This document shows, one piece after another, positions 1 through 7,806 of a DNA stretch of 16,795 nt. Position numbers and translations under genes: made by a program. Every line of letters begins with the position of its first letter. Positions within the stretch are counted from its first letter, which is position 1. Below the pieces are notes generated by a model. That model did no database searches and had not been told where the DNA came from. It saw only the letters and a list, made by a program, of their open reading frames with translations. Source of the DNA: an uncultured Lachnospiraceae bacterium (GTDB lineage: Bacteria > Bacillota > Clostridia > Lachnospirales > Lachnospiraceae); contig CAJUKA010000088.1 of assembly GCA_910586585.1 (NCBI GenBank), positions 1-16,795 of the forward strand. The letters run 5' to 3'.

Positions 1-122
1 GTTTGCTATGCCCTTTATTTCTTGGCTGTCCTCTACTTATTTGTTTCAAACTTCACCTTTCTTTTGATATTTTAATCTTTTGTTTCACGAGATTTATTTG
101 TGATTATTTTCTCTGCTTCTGG

Positions 123-2174
123 TTATTTATCTGACTCAACATTGCGCAAAAATCCGACATATGTCACCACAAAATACACACTATATACACCTAAAAAAAG
201 CACCAATGAAATCCCAAAATATACCACAACAGGCGTCGTTGTACCGGCATAAAGATTGAACTTTCCGCCCACAAATCCTATAATAATTCCGCTGATTACA
301 GCCGCAAAAAGTGCTGGGCACAAGTAAAATACAAACAATTGTCTCAGGATTAGACCTGCAATCTCTCGCGTTCCCATGCCGATCTGACGCAGTACCTGAT
401 ATCGGAATTTGTACTTCGCAGAGTCGCTTAGCTGCTGGACGGACAATACCGTCAGTGCAACGCACAAAAAGACCAGACCAATATAAGTAAGTGGAAAAAT
501 GACGGATGACAACATACATTTCATCTCCAGCAGAAGATTATCACGAACCAGATTGTCGGAGCCCCACACAAGGATTGACTCCGAACCTACACACTCTGTT
601 CCGCCAAGCATTGTGTCTGCATCTATGTTCACAGCATCATCTAATAATTTCCTTAAATTTTCCGGTGTTTTGCCATCGAGCTGCACCGCAAGCTCCGAAT
701 AAAATGGACGCATCTTCGCTGTCACGGCATCCGGCACAACAATCACATAGTCCCCGCCATTGTGCCCGTCCTGCGAAAACGGCTCTGTGTGGTATCCCGC
801 AAACCGAAGTCTTCTGTCACTTGTCTCGATGACAAGCTGGTCAGAAAAGTCTCCCGTCTCGCGAAACACTCTGTCTTTGATATGAATCGCATACTCCTCA
901 TTGCTTAGTGCAATCGCATCAAGGTCAAGCATTCCCCGCAGATGATTGTAATCTGTCAGAGACATATAGGTGTCATAACTACAGTACGCTAAATTCCGTT
1001 CTTCCAAAAGCGCCTGCAAATCCGGCGACCCATCGGCTTTTTTGTACATATCACCAAATACTTGTAAATGCGTATACAGCCAGACATTTATTTGAGTTGT
1101 CTGATTCTCGTAAATATGGTACGCATAGGCTTCCTTGACCGGCACATTGTTCTCTATAATAGAAAGCTGGTCGGCAAAATCCTCCTCCACATACGCACTG
1201 TGGATATGGATATCAAACGGCATTTTGTCAGGGAGCATACGATTCTCATAAAAATTGAACATCATTGCGACAGAGCAGCCGAGAAACGCCAGTACAAACA
1301 GCGCTGTCAGTGTTCCCATTGTAAAGCGCATGGTTTTGATTTTTGATGCAAACTGCCTGAGCAGAAACAGCGTTTGCGCCTTGTAAATCGCGTTTCCCCC
1401 ACGGCGCACATAGATGACAATCCATGCAGACAAACCCATATAAAATAGATATATGACAAGCACCAGCCCAACCAGAAAGAGAAGCATCGTGTGTGACCCC
1501 CACTCTTTTCCATAAAAGAGCCCCACTCCAAACAACACCAAAAAGAGAATGGAAATCGGAAACAACCATTGTTTCAGCTCCTCATGAGACTCCTTGATTT
1601 CTTCATTCTGACGCGCTGCATTCATGAAGCTGTGGATATTCATTCTTCTGAGTTTCCCTTTGCACCGAAAAAGCGCCAGCAGATAACAGCCCGCATAGCA
1701 CGACGCAGTCATGATGAGACATCTGCGGTCAAATTCAATATTGATGCTATAATCTGACAATACCATGCTGTAGAGTATCGCCATTAAGATCTGCTGCACC
1801 AGCACACCAAAGACAAGACCCGCCAGAAATGCCCCCGCACCGAGCAGCACACTCTCGCGCATATACAGCTTTGCGATCTGGCGCTTCTCCATGCCAAGCA
1901 GCAAATAGATGCCAAATTCCCGGCTTCTCTTTTCCAGAATAAACCGCATCATGTAATTTATCAGCCATGCAATTATCAGAACGATGAAAAAAGTGGCAAA
2001 TCCCAGCATGATCTCCATGATCTCCACTCCCTGAAAGCTGTCACGGATTTCCTTAGAAAAAATCAGGCTGTTGAAGGCAAACATCAGTGCTACTACCACT
2101 GTCATCGTAAAAAAATAGACAAGATAATCCTTTGCGGAGCGGCGGACATTCCGCAATGCGAGTTTAGCGAGCAT
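123..2174 (-). CDS. BceB/VraG-like FtsX-family ABC permease
   Basis: This 683-residue membrane protein is the permease of a Bce-type ABC transporter, which in characterised relatives protects the cell wall from bacitracin, lantibiotics or defensins and also passes the signal to its partner kinase. Hydrophobic stretches are visible at about residues 17-37, 54-76, 107-138, 152-170, 203-221, 228-256, 283-306, 557-580, 611-635 and 649-673, giving ten helices. A soluble stretch of about 250 residues (307-556) between helices 7 and 8 is the hallmark of the BceB group and is the presumed peptide-sensing domain. Length is typical (about 620-680). The start overlaps the end of the ATPase gene by 11 bp, so translation is coupled. 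The stop is TAA; the 122 bp beyond it to the window edge show no gene. Which peptide it handles cannot be read from the sequence. Confidence 0.9.
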   Translation of the reverse strand: MLAKLALRNVRRSAKDYLVYFFTMTVVVALMFAFNSLIFSKEIRDSFQGVEIMEIMLGFATFFIVLIIAWLINYMMRFILEKRSREFGIYLLLGMEKRQIAKLYMRESVLLGAGAFLAGLVFGVLVQQILMAILYSMVLSDYSINIEFDRRCLIMTASCYAGCYLLALFRCKGKLRRMNIHSFMNAARQNEEIKESHEELKQWLFPISILFLVLFGVGLFYGKEWGSHTMLLFLVGLVLVIYLFYMGLSAWIVIYVRRGGNAIYKAQTLFLLRQFASKIKTMRFTMGTLTALFVLAFLGCSVAMMFNFYENRMLPDKMPFDIHIHSAYVEEDFADQLSIIENNVPVKEAYAYHIYENQTTQINVWLYTHLQVFGDMYKKADGSPDLQALLEERNLAYCSYDTYMSLTDYNHLRGMLDLDAIALSNEEYAIHIKDRVFRETGDFSDQLVIETSDRRLRFAGYHTEPFSQDGHNGGDYVIVVPDAVTAKMRPFYSELAVQLDGKTPENLRKLLDDAVNIDADTMLGGTECVGSESILVWGSDNLVRDNLLLEMKCMLSSVIFPLTYIGLVFLCVALTVLSVQQLSDSAKYKFRYQVLRQIGMGTREIAGLILRQLFVFYLCPALFAAVISGIIIGFVGGKFNLYAGTTTPVVVYFGISLVLFLGVYSVYFVVTYVGFLRNVESDK

Positions 2175-2928
2175 CTTTCACACCTCCCGTCGCAGATAAC
2201 ACATCGAGTATCGCATTCAGAAATTCACGCCTGCCCTTCTGCCCGCGAATCAGCTCATGAAAAATCCTGCCGTCTTTTAGAAATAAGATGCGGCTGCAAT
2301 AGCTTGCCGAAAAGGCATCGTGCGTCACCATGAAAATTGTCGCCCTTTTTGATGCATTCAAGCTCTGGAAGGTCTCCAAGAGCGTTTCTGCTGCCTTGGA
2401 GTCAAGCGCCCCTGTCGGCTCATCTGCAAGCAGCAGCTTGGGATGATTGATGAGTGCCCGCGCGCATGCGCAGCGCTGTTTCTGCCCGCCGGAAACCTGA
2501 TACGGAAATTGATTGCGAATTTCCCAGATGCCGAGCAGCCGCATCATCTCCTCGCTCCCCTTTTGGATTTCCTTTTTGCTCTTATTCTGAAGCGTCATTG
2601 CCAGCACGATATTCTCCCCGATGGTCAAGGTATCGAGCAGGTTATACTCCTGAAATACAAATCCCAGATTTTCCTTGCGGAATTTTGCAAGCTGGTCAGG
2701 CTTTAACTCTGTAATATCCGTCTCCTGATAGTAAATATGCCCCGCTGTCACGCTGTCAATTGTGGCAAGCATGTTGAGTAAGGTCGTCTTGCCTGAGCCC
2801 GAAGCCCCCATCACACCCACAAACTCCCCCTCTGAAACCTGAAAGCTCACGCGGTCAACCGCCTTTGTCATGCCCGCCGCGCTGCCGTAATACTTCTCTA
2901 CATCGCATACATTGATATAGCTTTTCAT
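2164..2928 (-). CDS. BceA/VraF-like ABC transporter ATP-binding protein
   Basis: This 254-residue ATPase powers the adjacent FtsX-like permease. All nucleotide-binding motifs are present: Walker A GASGSGKT (41-48), Q-loop glutamine at 93 (FVFQEYNLLD), signature VSGGQ (145-149), Walker B LLLADE (165-170), D-loop GALDS (173-177) and switch histidine 203. The FQEYNLLDTLT stretch is typical of the MacB/LolD/BceA branch. The start is set by a GGAGG site seven bases upstream (about 2936-2940). It follows the kinase gene after a 296-bp gap that holds a BceR-type operator and a mobile repeat, so it probably has its own induced promoter. The gene end overlaps the permease start by 11 bp. Confidence 0.93.
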   Translation of the reverse strand: MKSYINVCDVEKYYGSAAGMTKAVDRVSFQVSEGEFVGVMGASGSGKTTLLNMLATIDSVTAGHIYYQETDITELKPDQLAKFRKENLGFVFQEYNLLDTLTIGENIVLAMTLQNKSKKEIQKGSEEMMRLLGIWEIRNQFPYQVSGGQKQRCACARALINHPKLLLADEPTGALDSKAAETLLETFQSLNASKRATIFMVTHDAFSASYCSRILFLKDGRIFHELIRGQKGRREFLNAILDVLSATGGVKDAR

Positions 2929-2970
2929 CTGAATCCTCCATTTCTGTACGATTGCCTTTATGTAGATAAA

Positions 2971-3037
2971 ATCATATTATCAGAAATGCAGATGGTGTGG
3001 TATCACTGTCGGTTACAGTTCTCTTACAATTTTGTAA
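2971..3037 (-). promoter_or_regulatory. Candidate BceR-type operator and induced promoter of the ABC genes
   Basis: Positions 3024-3037 form a perfect dyad, TTACA-N4-TGTAA on either strand. This matches the TNACA-N4-TGTAA consensus known for BceR-like regulators. A second small dyad (ACTGT-N5-ACAGT) lies at 3005-3019. Reading the minus strand, a plausible -10 box TATGAT lies at 2976-2971 with no good -35 box 17 bases before it, as expected for an activator-dependent promoter. The operator centre would then be about 66 bases upstream of transcription start and the dyad ends 95 bases before the ATPase start codon. The operator match is seen directly; the promoter assignment is inference. Confidence 0.65.
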
Positions 3038-3038
3038 C

Positions 3039-3199
3039 TTAGGAACTGTGATGAAATTACTTGTGACAAGTACGCCGTATAAATGTTCAGCTTCAAAGAA
3101 GAAAATCGCAGGCATAGCGGGCTATGTCAAGATTTTCTGATGACGCAGATGGACATTTAGACAAGTAATTGTCATGAGTAATTTCATCACAGTTCCTTA
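3039..3199. mobile_element. MITE-like palindromic element with 21-bp perfect inverted ends
   Basis: The arm at 3041-3061 (AGGAACTGTGATGAAATTAC plus T) is the exact reverse complement of 3177-3197. The match continues imperfectly inward (near TGACAAGTAC on the left and GTAATTGTCATG on the right), and the centre repeats the theme with GAAAATC/GATTTTC and GGCATAGC/GCTATGTC, so the whole 157-bp core can fold as one long hairpin. TTA occurs on both flanks (3039-3041 and 3197-3199), consistent with a 3-bp target duplication if the ends are taken as GGAACTG/CAGTTCC. No reading frame of note lies inside. It resembles a non-autonomous insertion element or REP/BIME-type repeat; the family is unknown to me. 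It may also act as a terminator-like structure between the kinase and transporter genes. Confidence 0.75.
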
Positions 3200-3224
3200 A
3201 CGGAGCATAGTATTCCGCTATATC

Positions 3225-4238
3225 TTAATTTGACCGGACCAAAAATGTGCTCACCGGAAATTTCATGATAATTTTTGTGCCCACAGTTTCCTCTGAAGCC
3301 GCAGAGATTTCAATCCCGAGCTTTCCGCACAATTTTTCACACAGATAGAGTCCCATACCCGTCGAGCGCTCGCAGGTTCTGCCGTTCGTGCCGGTAAAGT
3401 TTTTCTCAAAGATGCGCGGGAGTTCCTCTTGGCGGATACCGATGCCGTTGTCCTCCACCACCAAACAGGTTTCTTTTGTATGCTGTTGTGTGTAAATACG
3501 TACTTGGGCGTTTTCTTCACGCCTGTATTTCAGGCTGTTTTGCAGTATTTGGTTCAGGATAAAGGCAATCCATTTTCTGTCGGTATGAACGGGCTTTGGG
3601 CAGTCGATCTCCACTTGTACACCATTTTGGATAAAATAGTATTTGTTTCGCGAAACAACCTCCGCAGCCACTTCCGCCAAACTTGTCTCCTGAATGATAT
3701 AGTCCTTGTACACCTCGTCAGAACGCGCATAGTACAGTGTCCGTTCCACCAAATTCTCAATCTTTCCATTTTCCTTGATAATGCTGCGCGTAATGTCGTT
3801 TTTATGATTTTCGCAAAGGAGGGCAATGCTGGTAATCGGCGCCTTGATTTCGTGTACCCAGCTCTCGATGTATGCGCGGTAGTCGTTTTTCTGCGTCTCG
3901 GCTGCATGTATTTTTTCGATGACAGAACGATTGGACTGGCGAATCAGTTCTCGATAGAGTCTGTCCTCGAGCCTGTCAGAATAGGGCATCAGTTCCCCGA
4001 GCAGAAAGCGCTGGTCCACCTGTGCAAGCACTGCCTCCATACGGGTAAAATACTGCTTCCGCCTCCAATATTCAGAGCCTGTCCAGACGCCCAGCACTAC
4101 AAGCCAGCAAACCAAAATTAACAGACAGGCATCGGCCGGATAACCTGTCGCGCACAAAAAGACGGCGAGTGCCGCCATACAGCAAAGATGGAGTAAATAC
4201 AACAGTAATTTGTCCCGCACAAACGAAATGATATTCAT
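3225..4238 (-). CDS. BceS-like intramembrane-sensing histidine kinase
   Basis: This 337-residue kinase has only two membrane helices near its N-terminus (about 11-31 and 36-55) with almost no loop between them, the hallmark of intramembrane-sensing kinases that rely on the ABC transporter for stimulus detection. The phospho-acceptor is H129 in SWVHEIKAPI. The N-box is at 229-234 (NQILQNS), the G1 box DNGIGI at 263-268, an F-box-like EKNFTG at 278-283, and G2 GMGLYL at 294-299. I chose the ATG at 4238 because it overlaps the response-regulator stop as ATGA. A longer frame reaching 4364 would run through the regulator gene and starts with sequence unlike the family. A transporter-regulated role with the neighbouring ABC genes follows from the layout. 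Confidence 0.92.
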   Translation of the reverse strand: MNIISFVRDKLLLYLLHLCCMAALAVFLCATGYPADACLLILVCWLVVLGVWTGSEYWRRKQYFTRMEAVLAQVDQRFLLGELMPYSDRLEDRLYRELIRQSNRSVIEKIHAAETQKNDYRAYIESWVHEIKAPITSIALLCENHKNDITRSIIKENGKIENLVERTLYYARSDEVYKDYIIQETSLAEVAAEVVSRNKYYFIQNGVQVEIDCPKPVHTDRKWIAFILNQILQNSLKYRREENAQVRIYTQQHTKETCLVVEDNGIGIRQEELPRIFEKNFTGTNGRTCERSTGMGLYLCEKLCGKLGIEISAASEETVGTKIIMKFPVSTFLVRSN

Positions 4239-4903
4239 AAACGATACCCCATTCCCCGCTTTGTCTCCACAAAATTCTGCACGCCAAGATGTTCTAGCTT
4301 TCCGCGCAGCCGTGTCATATTCACGCTCAATGCATTGTCGTCGATAAACACCTGATTGTCCCACAGGTACTCAATCAGCTCTATGCGCGGTATAATCCTG
4401 CCCGTATTCTGAAATAGATAATGGAGAATCTTGAACTCATTTTTGGTCAGCTCACAGTGACCGCCTTGATATCCAATGCTGCCGCGCGCAATGTCGAGCA
4501 CGACACCTTTGTACTCTAGTTTATTAAGCTCTCTTGCGCCCGCTTTTTTCGTTCTTTTTAATACTGCCGCGATGCGTGCCAGCAGGATTGGCGGATGAAA
4601 CGGCTTCGTGATATAATCGTCCCCGCCCTTTAACATTCCGTTTAGCTCGTCTGCGGCACTGGTCTGGCTGGTCAGAAAGAGAATCGGCACATCGGACACA
4701 GCACGAACCTCGGTACATATATCAAAGCCAGATGCGCCCGGCAGCTTGATATCCAATAGAATCAAGTCCGGCGATGCCGCAAGTGCCGCAGATGCCGCAT
4801 TCGCAAAATCGTGAAGGGCTGTCACATCATAAAGTGCATTTTGCAGAAGCAGTGTCAATTCCTGACGGATTGCGGGTTCATCTTCTATGAGTACGATGCG
4901 CAT
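4235..4903 (-). CDS. BceR-like OmpR/PhoB-family response regulator
   Basis: This 222-residue regulator has a receiver domain with acidic pocket E7-D8-E9, phospho-acceptor D51 (LLDIKLPGASGF), T78 and K100 (YITKPF). A winged-helix DNA-binding domain follows from about 125 to the end, with the recognition-helix region DDNALSVNMTRLRGKL and the closing wing ETKRGMGYRL. It is the first gene of the module and shares ATGA with the kinase. An AAAGGA-type ribosome site lies about nine bases before the start. It is expected to activate the ATPase-permease pair through the TTACA-N4-TGTAA dyad at 3024-3037. I found no such box in the 115 bp upstream of its own start, so its own expression may be constitutive or low. 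Confidence 0.92.
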   Translation of the reverse strand: MRIVLIEDEPAIRQELTLLLQNALYDVTALHDFANAASAALAASPDLILLDIKLPGASGFDICTEVRAVSDVPILFLTSQTSAADELNGMLKGGDDYITKPFHPPILLARIAAVLKRTKKAGARELNKLEYKGVVLDIARGSIGYQGGHCELTKNEFKILHYLFQNTGRIIPRIELIEYLWDNQVFIDDNALSVNMTRLRGKLEHLGVQNFVETKRGMGYRL

Positions 4904-5018
4904 AATGTTTCATCCTTTCTATCACAATTTCTATCGCTTGCCAAACAAGAAGCGCTGCTGCGCAGTGGGAATAGAATGCGGTTTCATCGCTATATTTCTG
5001 CATGTCCATACCGCTTCC

Positions 5019-5747
5019 CTATGTTGGCTGCGCATCGGGCACAAACTGGTCTGGATACTTGATACTCCCCCCGTAGCCACAGACCCCCATGCGCGGGGAA
5101 TTACACACATTCAGCCGCATTTCCTCGTCACACGCATGTGTTTTGGCACAGTCCTCACACAGAAACCCTTCATTATAAAACTCATATAAACACTCCATAC
5201 AGATTACGGCGGCTGGCTTTTTTCCGCATTCACTGCATAGATATTCATGGGGATTATTTCTTGACAGCAATGTCAGTTTTTCTTTCTTCAAAGCCTTCTT
5301 TGAATAATTGACTACTGTTATCAACAGTTCTGTGGTACTGCCAAAATCATACTCATACCGAAATGTCATACCTTCTCTCAGCACTGTGCTGAGCTTGTGT
5401 CTCATGTTCTCCGAAGGCTCTCCCCAAAAATCATCTTCCTCCGGATCGGAATCATAGCTGATTCCCTCGATGTAAAAAGCACTCAAATGCCCACAGCACT
5501 CAAGCCATATATCGCGCAGAAAAATATCAAGGTCCTCCAGTGTTGCCTTCTCGCTGATCTCGACAAAAAGCCAGTGCTCCCTGCCGTAACGCGGATAGAT
5601 TGCAAGCTCATAATAACCGCTCTTTTTCGCTCCAGCCCCAGCTTCGGCGGCGCACCGCTCTTTGCATGCTGCGAGATGTCTTGACATATAGCTGTAGGTG
5701 TATTCCTTTGCGCAGTATTTACATTTTCCTTTTATCTTTTGAGCCAT
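5019..5747 (-). CDS. pRiA4b ORF-3-like protein with N- and C-terminal zinc-finger-like motifs
   Basis: This 242-residue protein has three parts. The N-terminus carries C9-x2-C12 ... H24-x3-C28, a C2HC finger. The middle (about 46-150: YYELAIYP, HWLFVEISEKATLEDLDIFLRDIWLE, FRYEYDFGSTTELLITV) matches the beta-rich fold of the plasmid pRiA4b ORF-3-like family, whose function is unknown. The C-terminus has paired cysteines C171-x2-C174, C183-x2-C186 and C197-x2-C200 plus H204/C206, resembling a B-box or MYND-like zinc cluster. A ribosome site (AAAGGA) sits before the ATG. It stands alone, 115 bp upstream of the Bce regulator and divergent from the gene at 6006. Metal binding is inferred from spacing only; a nucleic-acid or protein-binding role is possible but unproven. 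Confidence 0.75.
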   Translation of the reverse strand: MAQKIKGKCKYCAKEYTYSYMSRHLAACKERCAAEAGAGAKKSGYYELAIYPRYGREHWLFVEISEKATLEDLDIFLRDIWLECCGHLSAFYIEGISYDSDPEEDDFWGEPSENMRHKLSTVLREGMTFRYEYDFGSTTELLITVVNYSKKALKKEKLTLLSRNNPHEYLCSECGKKPAAVICMECLYEFYNEGFLCEDCAKTHACDEEMRLNVCNSPRMGVCGYGGSIKYPDQFVPDAQPT

Positions 5748-5931
5748 CTTGTTTTCCTTTCTTTATCAAAAATTTACAATACCACTTGTTCCAAATAATG
5801 TATCTTTGTCCCGTTCTGTTTGCTCACCCTTTCTGTATTATATTGTGTTTATTTAATTATACTATAAAAAACATTCTTTTGGTGATGTTTTTGCATAAAA
5901 CAAGAACTTTTCTGGCGAACTTGAATTATAA

Positions 5932-5960
5932 TAGACGATCTCTTTCGGATATGCTATAAT
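5932..5960 (+). promoter_or_regulatory. Sigma-A-type promoter for the 6006-7170 unit
   Basis: A perfect -10 box TATAAT (5955-5960) follows TAGACG (5932-5937, four of six matches to TTGACA) with a 17-bp spacer. This places transcription start near 5967, about 39 bases before the ATG at 6006, which is preceded by a strong GGAGGGGG ribosome site. Confidence 0.65.
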
Positions 5961-6005
5961 GCAATTGTCTATCATAGTCTGATTTTTACACAGGAGGGGG
6001 AAACG

Positions 6006-6800
6006 ATGCACCACATACTTATTACGATCAAAGAGATAATAGACAGTAATCTGAAGCTATACCTTCCTCATGTCGCGTCTGATCATCTGGAAAATAATGG
6101 CGCGGTATATTACATGAACGGAAAAGACGGAACGGAGTTTGATTGGTACATTAATGAGAAATTCCCTCCATTTATGGTATTTTATAATGATAAAGCGAAT
6201 CTGGGCGCCGTCAAATTATTGCTTTATAAGGACGGGGGAGTCGTCATCTATCTCTTTGATGATTGCGGAAAAAAACTGGTCAAAGAGGTTCATACAGAAT
6301 TGAAGGCAACGGAGACAGAGCTATTTACATTGGCAGTCCTGTTAAAAGACCAAGCAGATGACAAAAAGCTCTGGAATGCGGATCTCACAAGCATCAATAC
6401 GGATATTCAGGTCCATAATGACAAGTGCAGTCAATTTCGAAGAAATCAAAAGAATTATGCTGTCCTGAAAAATAAGTTTATGATATTAAACTCAAGATCC
6501 TATGTGTCCAAAAAAATTACAAAAGAGGGCTGGAAGGTCGGGTATATGGAACGCTCTGAACCGATGGACGAGACGGACAGCGGCTGGGCTTTTTTTGCAG
6601 GTGATGAAGGCGAAAACTATGTATCAGACGCCGGCAATTTCGACGTAATCAGTGTAGGCGCTGTCTGTCAGCAGTTAGATTCGGATATTTTCAAATATAT
6701 TGATATGCCAGCAGGCACAAGACTCATTCGCATCTCTCCCGATGCCTTTGAGGCAGATAAAAATGATAAGGAAATCTATATGATGATATCATCCAGATAA
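6006..6800 (+). CDS. Protein with C-terminal Imm33/DUF2185-like immunity domain
   Basis: This 264-residue soluble protein has two parts. The N-terminal half (1-110) is a mixed alpha/beta stretch I do not recognise, followed by a charged helical linker (110-160). Residues about 166-245 contain GWKVGYMERSEP, DETDSGWAFFAGDEGENY and NFDVISVGAV, which match the DUF2185 pattern used for Imm33 immunity proteins of polymorphic toxin systems. The family link is by motif memory; neutralising a toxin is inference from that family. No toxin gene is visible nearby. The start is supported by a strong Shine-Dalgarno GGAGGGGG and a good promoter at 5932-5960. The next gene follows after 16 bp and probably shares the transcript. 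Confidence 0.75.
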   Translation: MHHILITIKEIIDSNLKLYLPHVASDHLENNGAVYYMNGKDGTEFDWYINEKFPPFMVFYNDKANLGAVKLLLYKDGGVVIYLFDDCGKKLVKEVHTELKATETELFTLAVLLKDQADDKKLWNADLTSINTDIQVHNDKCSQFRRNQKNYAVLKNKFMILNSRSYVSKKITKEGWKVGYMERSEPMDETDSGWAFFAGDEGENYVSDAGNFDVISVGAVCQQLDSDIFKYIDMPAGTRLIRISPDAFEADKNDKEIYMMISSR

Positions 6801-6816
6801 AGAAGGCTGATTCAAC

Positions 6817-7170
6817 ATGAAATTTCAAGTAGATCGTGAAAGCGTAGATGGACTTGTCCTGATCGACCGGGGTTCTATGAAAGAACTGGACGATGATTTG
6901 CTCTACGCATTCGATATCCTGCTAGACCGCAACGGATTATTAGAACTTATATTCGTTTTTTCAAAGGAGGACTGGCATACTGTATGGGTGCGGGAGACAG
7001 AAGCGCTCCGAAAATTCTGCAACAGCGGTAAAATGATTGTCTGGCTGTTTGACGAGAAGCTTAAATTCGAAACAATAGATGGCGTGTTCCAGACAGACGA
7101 CGCCCTAGCGGCTTCTGACAAATGTGACTGTCACAATCAGGTGTATCAGCCGCTCATGCTGAAAAAATGA
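6817..7170 (+). CDS. Hypothetical protein with a probably chimeric 3' end
   Basis: This 117-residue protein is not recognised. It is alpha/beta in character, with hydrophobic strands at LLELIFVFS (41-49) and KMIVWLFDE (72-80). A GAAGG site lies nine bases before the ATG, and it follows the Imm33-like gene after 16 bp, so the two are likely cotranscribed and may cooperate. The last 17 or so residues (101-117, DKCDCHNQVYQPLMLKK) are encoded by the antisense strand of a truncated membrane-protein gene (7105-7278). The original C-terminus was therefore probably lost at a recombination joint near 7119 and replaced by a fortuitous extension. Confidence 0.65.
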   Translation: MKFQVDRESVDGLVLIDRGSMKELDDDLLYAFDILLDRNGLLELIFVFSKEDWHTVWVRETEALRKFCNSGKMIVWLFDEKLKFETIDGVFQTDDALAASDKCDCHNQVYQPLMLKK

Positions 7171-7278
7171 CACTTGTGTCAGATGCTCATGCAAAACGGC
7201 ATCCCAGTCTGTACCATCTGGCGGGTGCGCTAACAGCGCGTCGATTCGTTGACGGTAAGTTATGATTCTATTTTTCAT
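7105..7278 (-). pseudogene. 3'-truncated remnant of a small membrane-protein gene
   Basis: Reading the minus strand from the ATG at 7278 gives a 57-residue frame starting MKNRIITYRQRIDALLA and containing HLTQVSFFQHERLIHL followed by IVTVTF. I associate this N-terminus with a small Lachnospiraceae family that continues into transmembrane helices. Here the match stops after F53 (about 7120) and the frame ends four codons later at a TAG in foreign sequence. An AGG-type ribosome site lies upstream (GACGAGGA), so the 5' end looks authentic. It overlaps the end of the plus-strand gene at 6817-7170 by 66 bp, unusual for two intact genes and best explained by a deletion joint. Family identity is from memory and would need a search. 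Confidence 0.55.
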
Positions 7279-7536
7279 TCCTCGTCACCTTCAGTCACTT
7301 TATTGTCTGTCAAAGCTTACCAATCCTATAAGCAAAAATGAAATTCCCCTCGCTGCTTTCCCGCATGATACGTCTGCTTATAGTGATCATCGTCTTTCTA
7401 AAATACCGCTTAGCGTAAATCCCTGACAACATAGACTTCCTCTGTATCTTTCGCAATGAATACAGAACCCGTTCTCAAGTGTCTTTCTACAATGTTTCTA
7501 CAGCCTTTCGATATTTCGACGCCTTGTATTATACCA

Positions 7537-7602
7537 TAATTGCTACGCAATTACGGCAAGGGCATGCCCATTCGGGCAAGTATAATGTCTACCGACATTA
7601 TA
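7537..7602. repeat. Cluster of three adjacent perfect palindromes
   Basis: Three hairpin-forming units stand in a row: TAATTGC-TAC-GCAATTA (7537-7553), GGGCATGCCC (7560-7569, overlapping a second option TGCCC-ATTC-GGGCA at 7565-7578), and TATAATGTC-TACC-GACATTATA (7581-7602). The string ATTATACCAT occurs just before the first unit and inside/after the last. The density of perfect dyads in 66 bp suggests a REP-like repeat unit; no protein is encoded across it. Confidence 0.6.
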
Positions 7603-7664
7603 CCATATCTCCCCATATTCCACAACGCAGACCGGCTAAAATGTCACGCTAATCGACACAATTC

Positions 7665-7806
7665 GTTACTGTTCACACCCACGCCAAGGTAGTGGGAATC
7701 ATGCGCCAAATTGATGCCCTTTATCAATTTGTGTGCAAAATCTGTTATAATTCACACCCCGATAACTGATAAGCTGATAAAAACTGACGTAGGTGTGAAT
7801 TGTAAC
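7665..7806. repeat. 18-19 bp motif in three copies, bounding a MITE-like segment
   Basis: The motif GTTACTGTTCACACCCACG at 7665-7683 recurs at 7744-7761 as GTTATAATTCACACCCCG and, inverted, at 7788-7806 (16 of 19 positions match the first copy). A perfect 9-bp inverted repeat CAAATTGAT/ATCAATTTG lies between them (7707-7715 and 7723-7731). Copies two and three can pair through AATTCACACC/GGTGTGAATT (7749-7758 with 7792-7801), while GAATTGT/ACAATTC (7797-7803 with 7808-7814) is a competing stem. This may be a small non-autonomous repeat with inverted ends. Confidence 0.45.

Noticed and set aside
3429..4121. A 230-codon open frame on the plus strand
   Set aside because: It is antisense to the kinase gene, whose motifs are intact and whose frame overlaps the regulator as ATGA. 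The plus-strand product has no recognisable motif and no ribosome site.
4239..4364. Upstream extension of the kinase frame
   Set aside because: It runs inside the response-regulator gene and encodes family-unlike sequence; the ATG at 4238 gives the expected membrane-helix start.
7410..7555. Short minus-strand frame with protein-like sequence (RHLRTGSVFIAKDTEEV)
   Set aside because: About 46 codons, no ATG, and its upstream end is in the palindrome cluster. It may be debris but cannot be supported as a gene.
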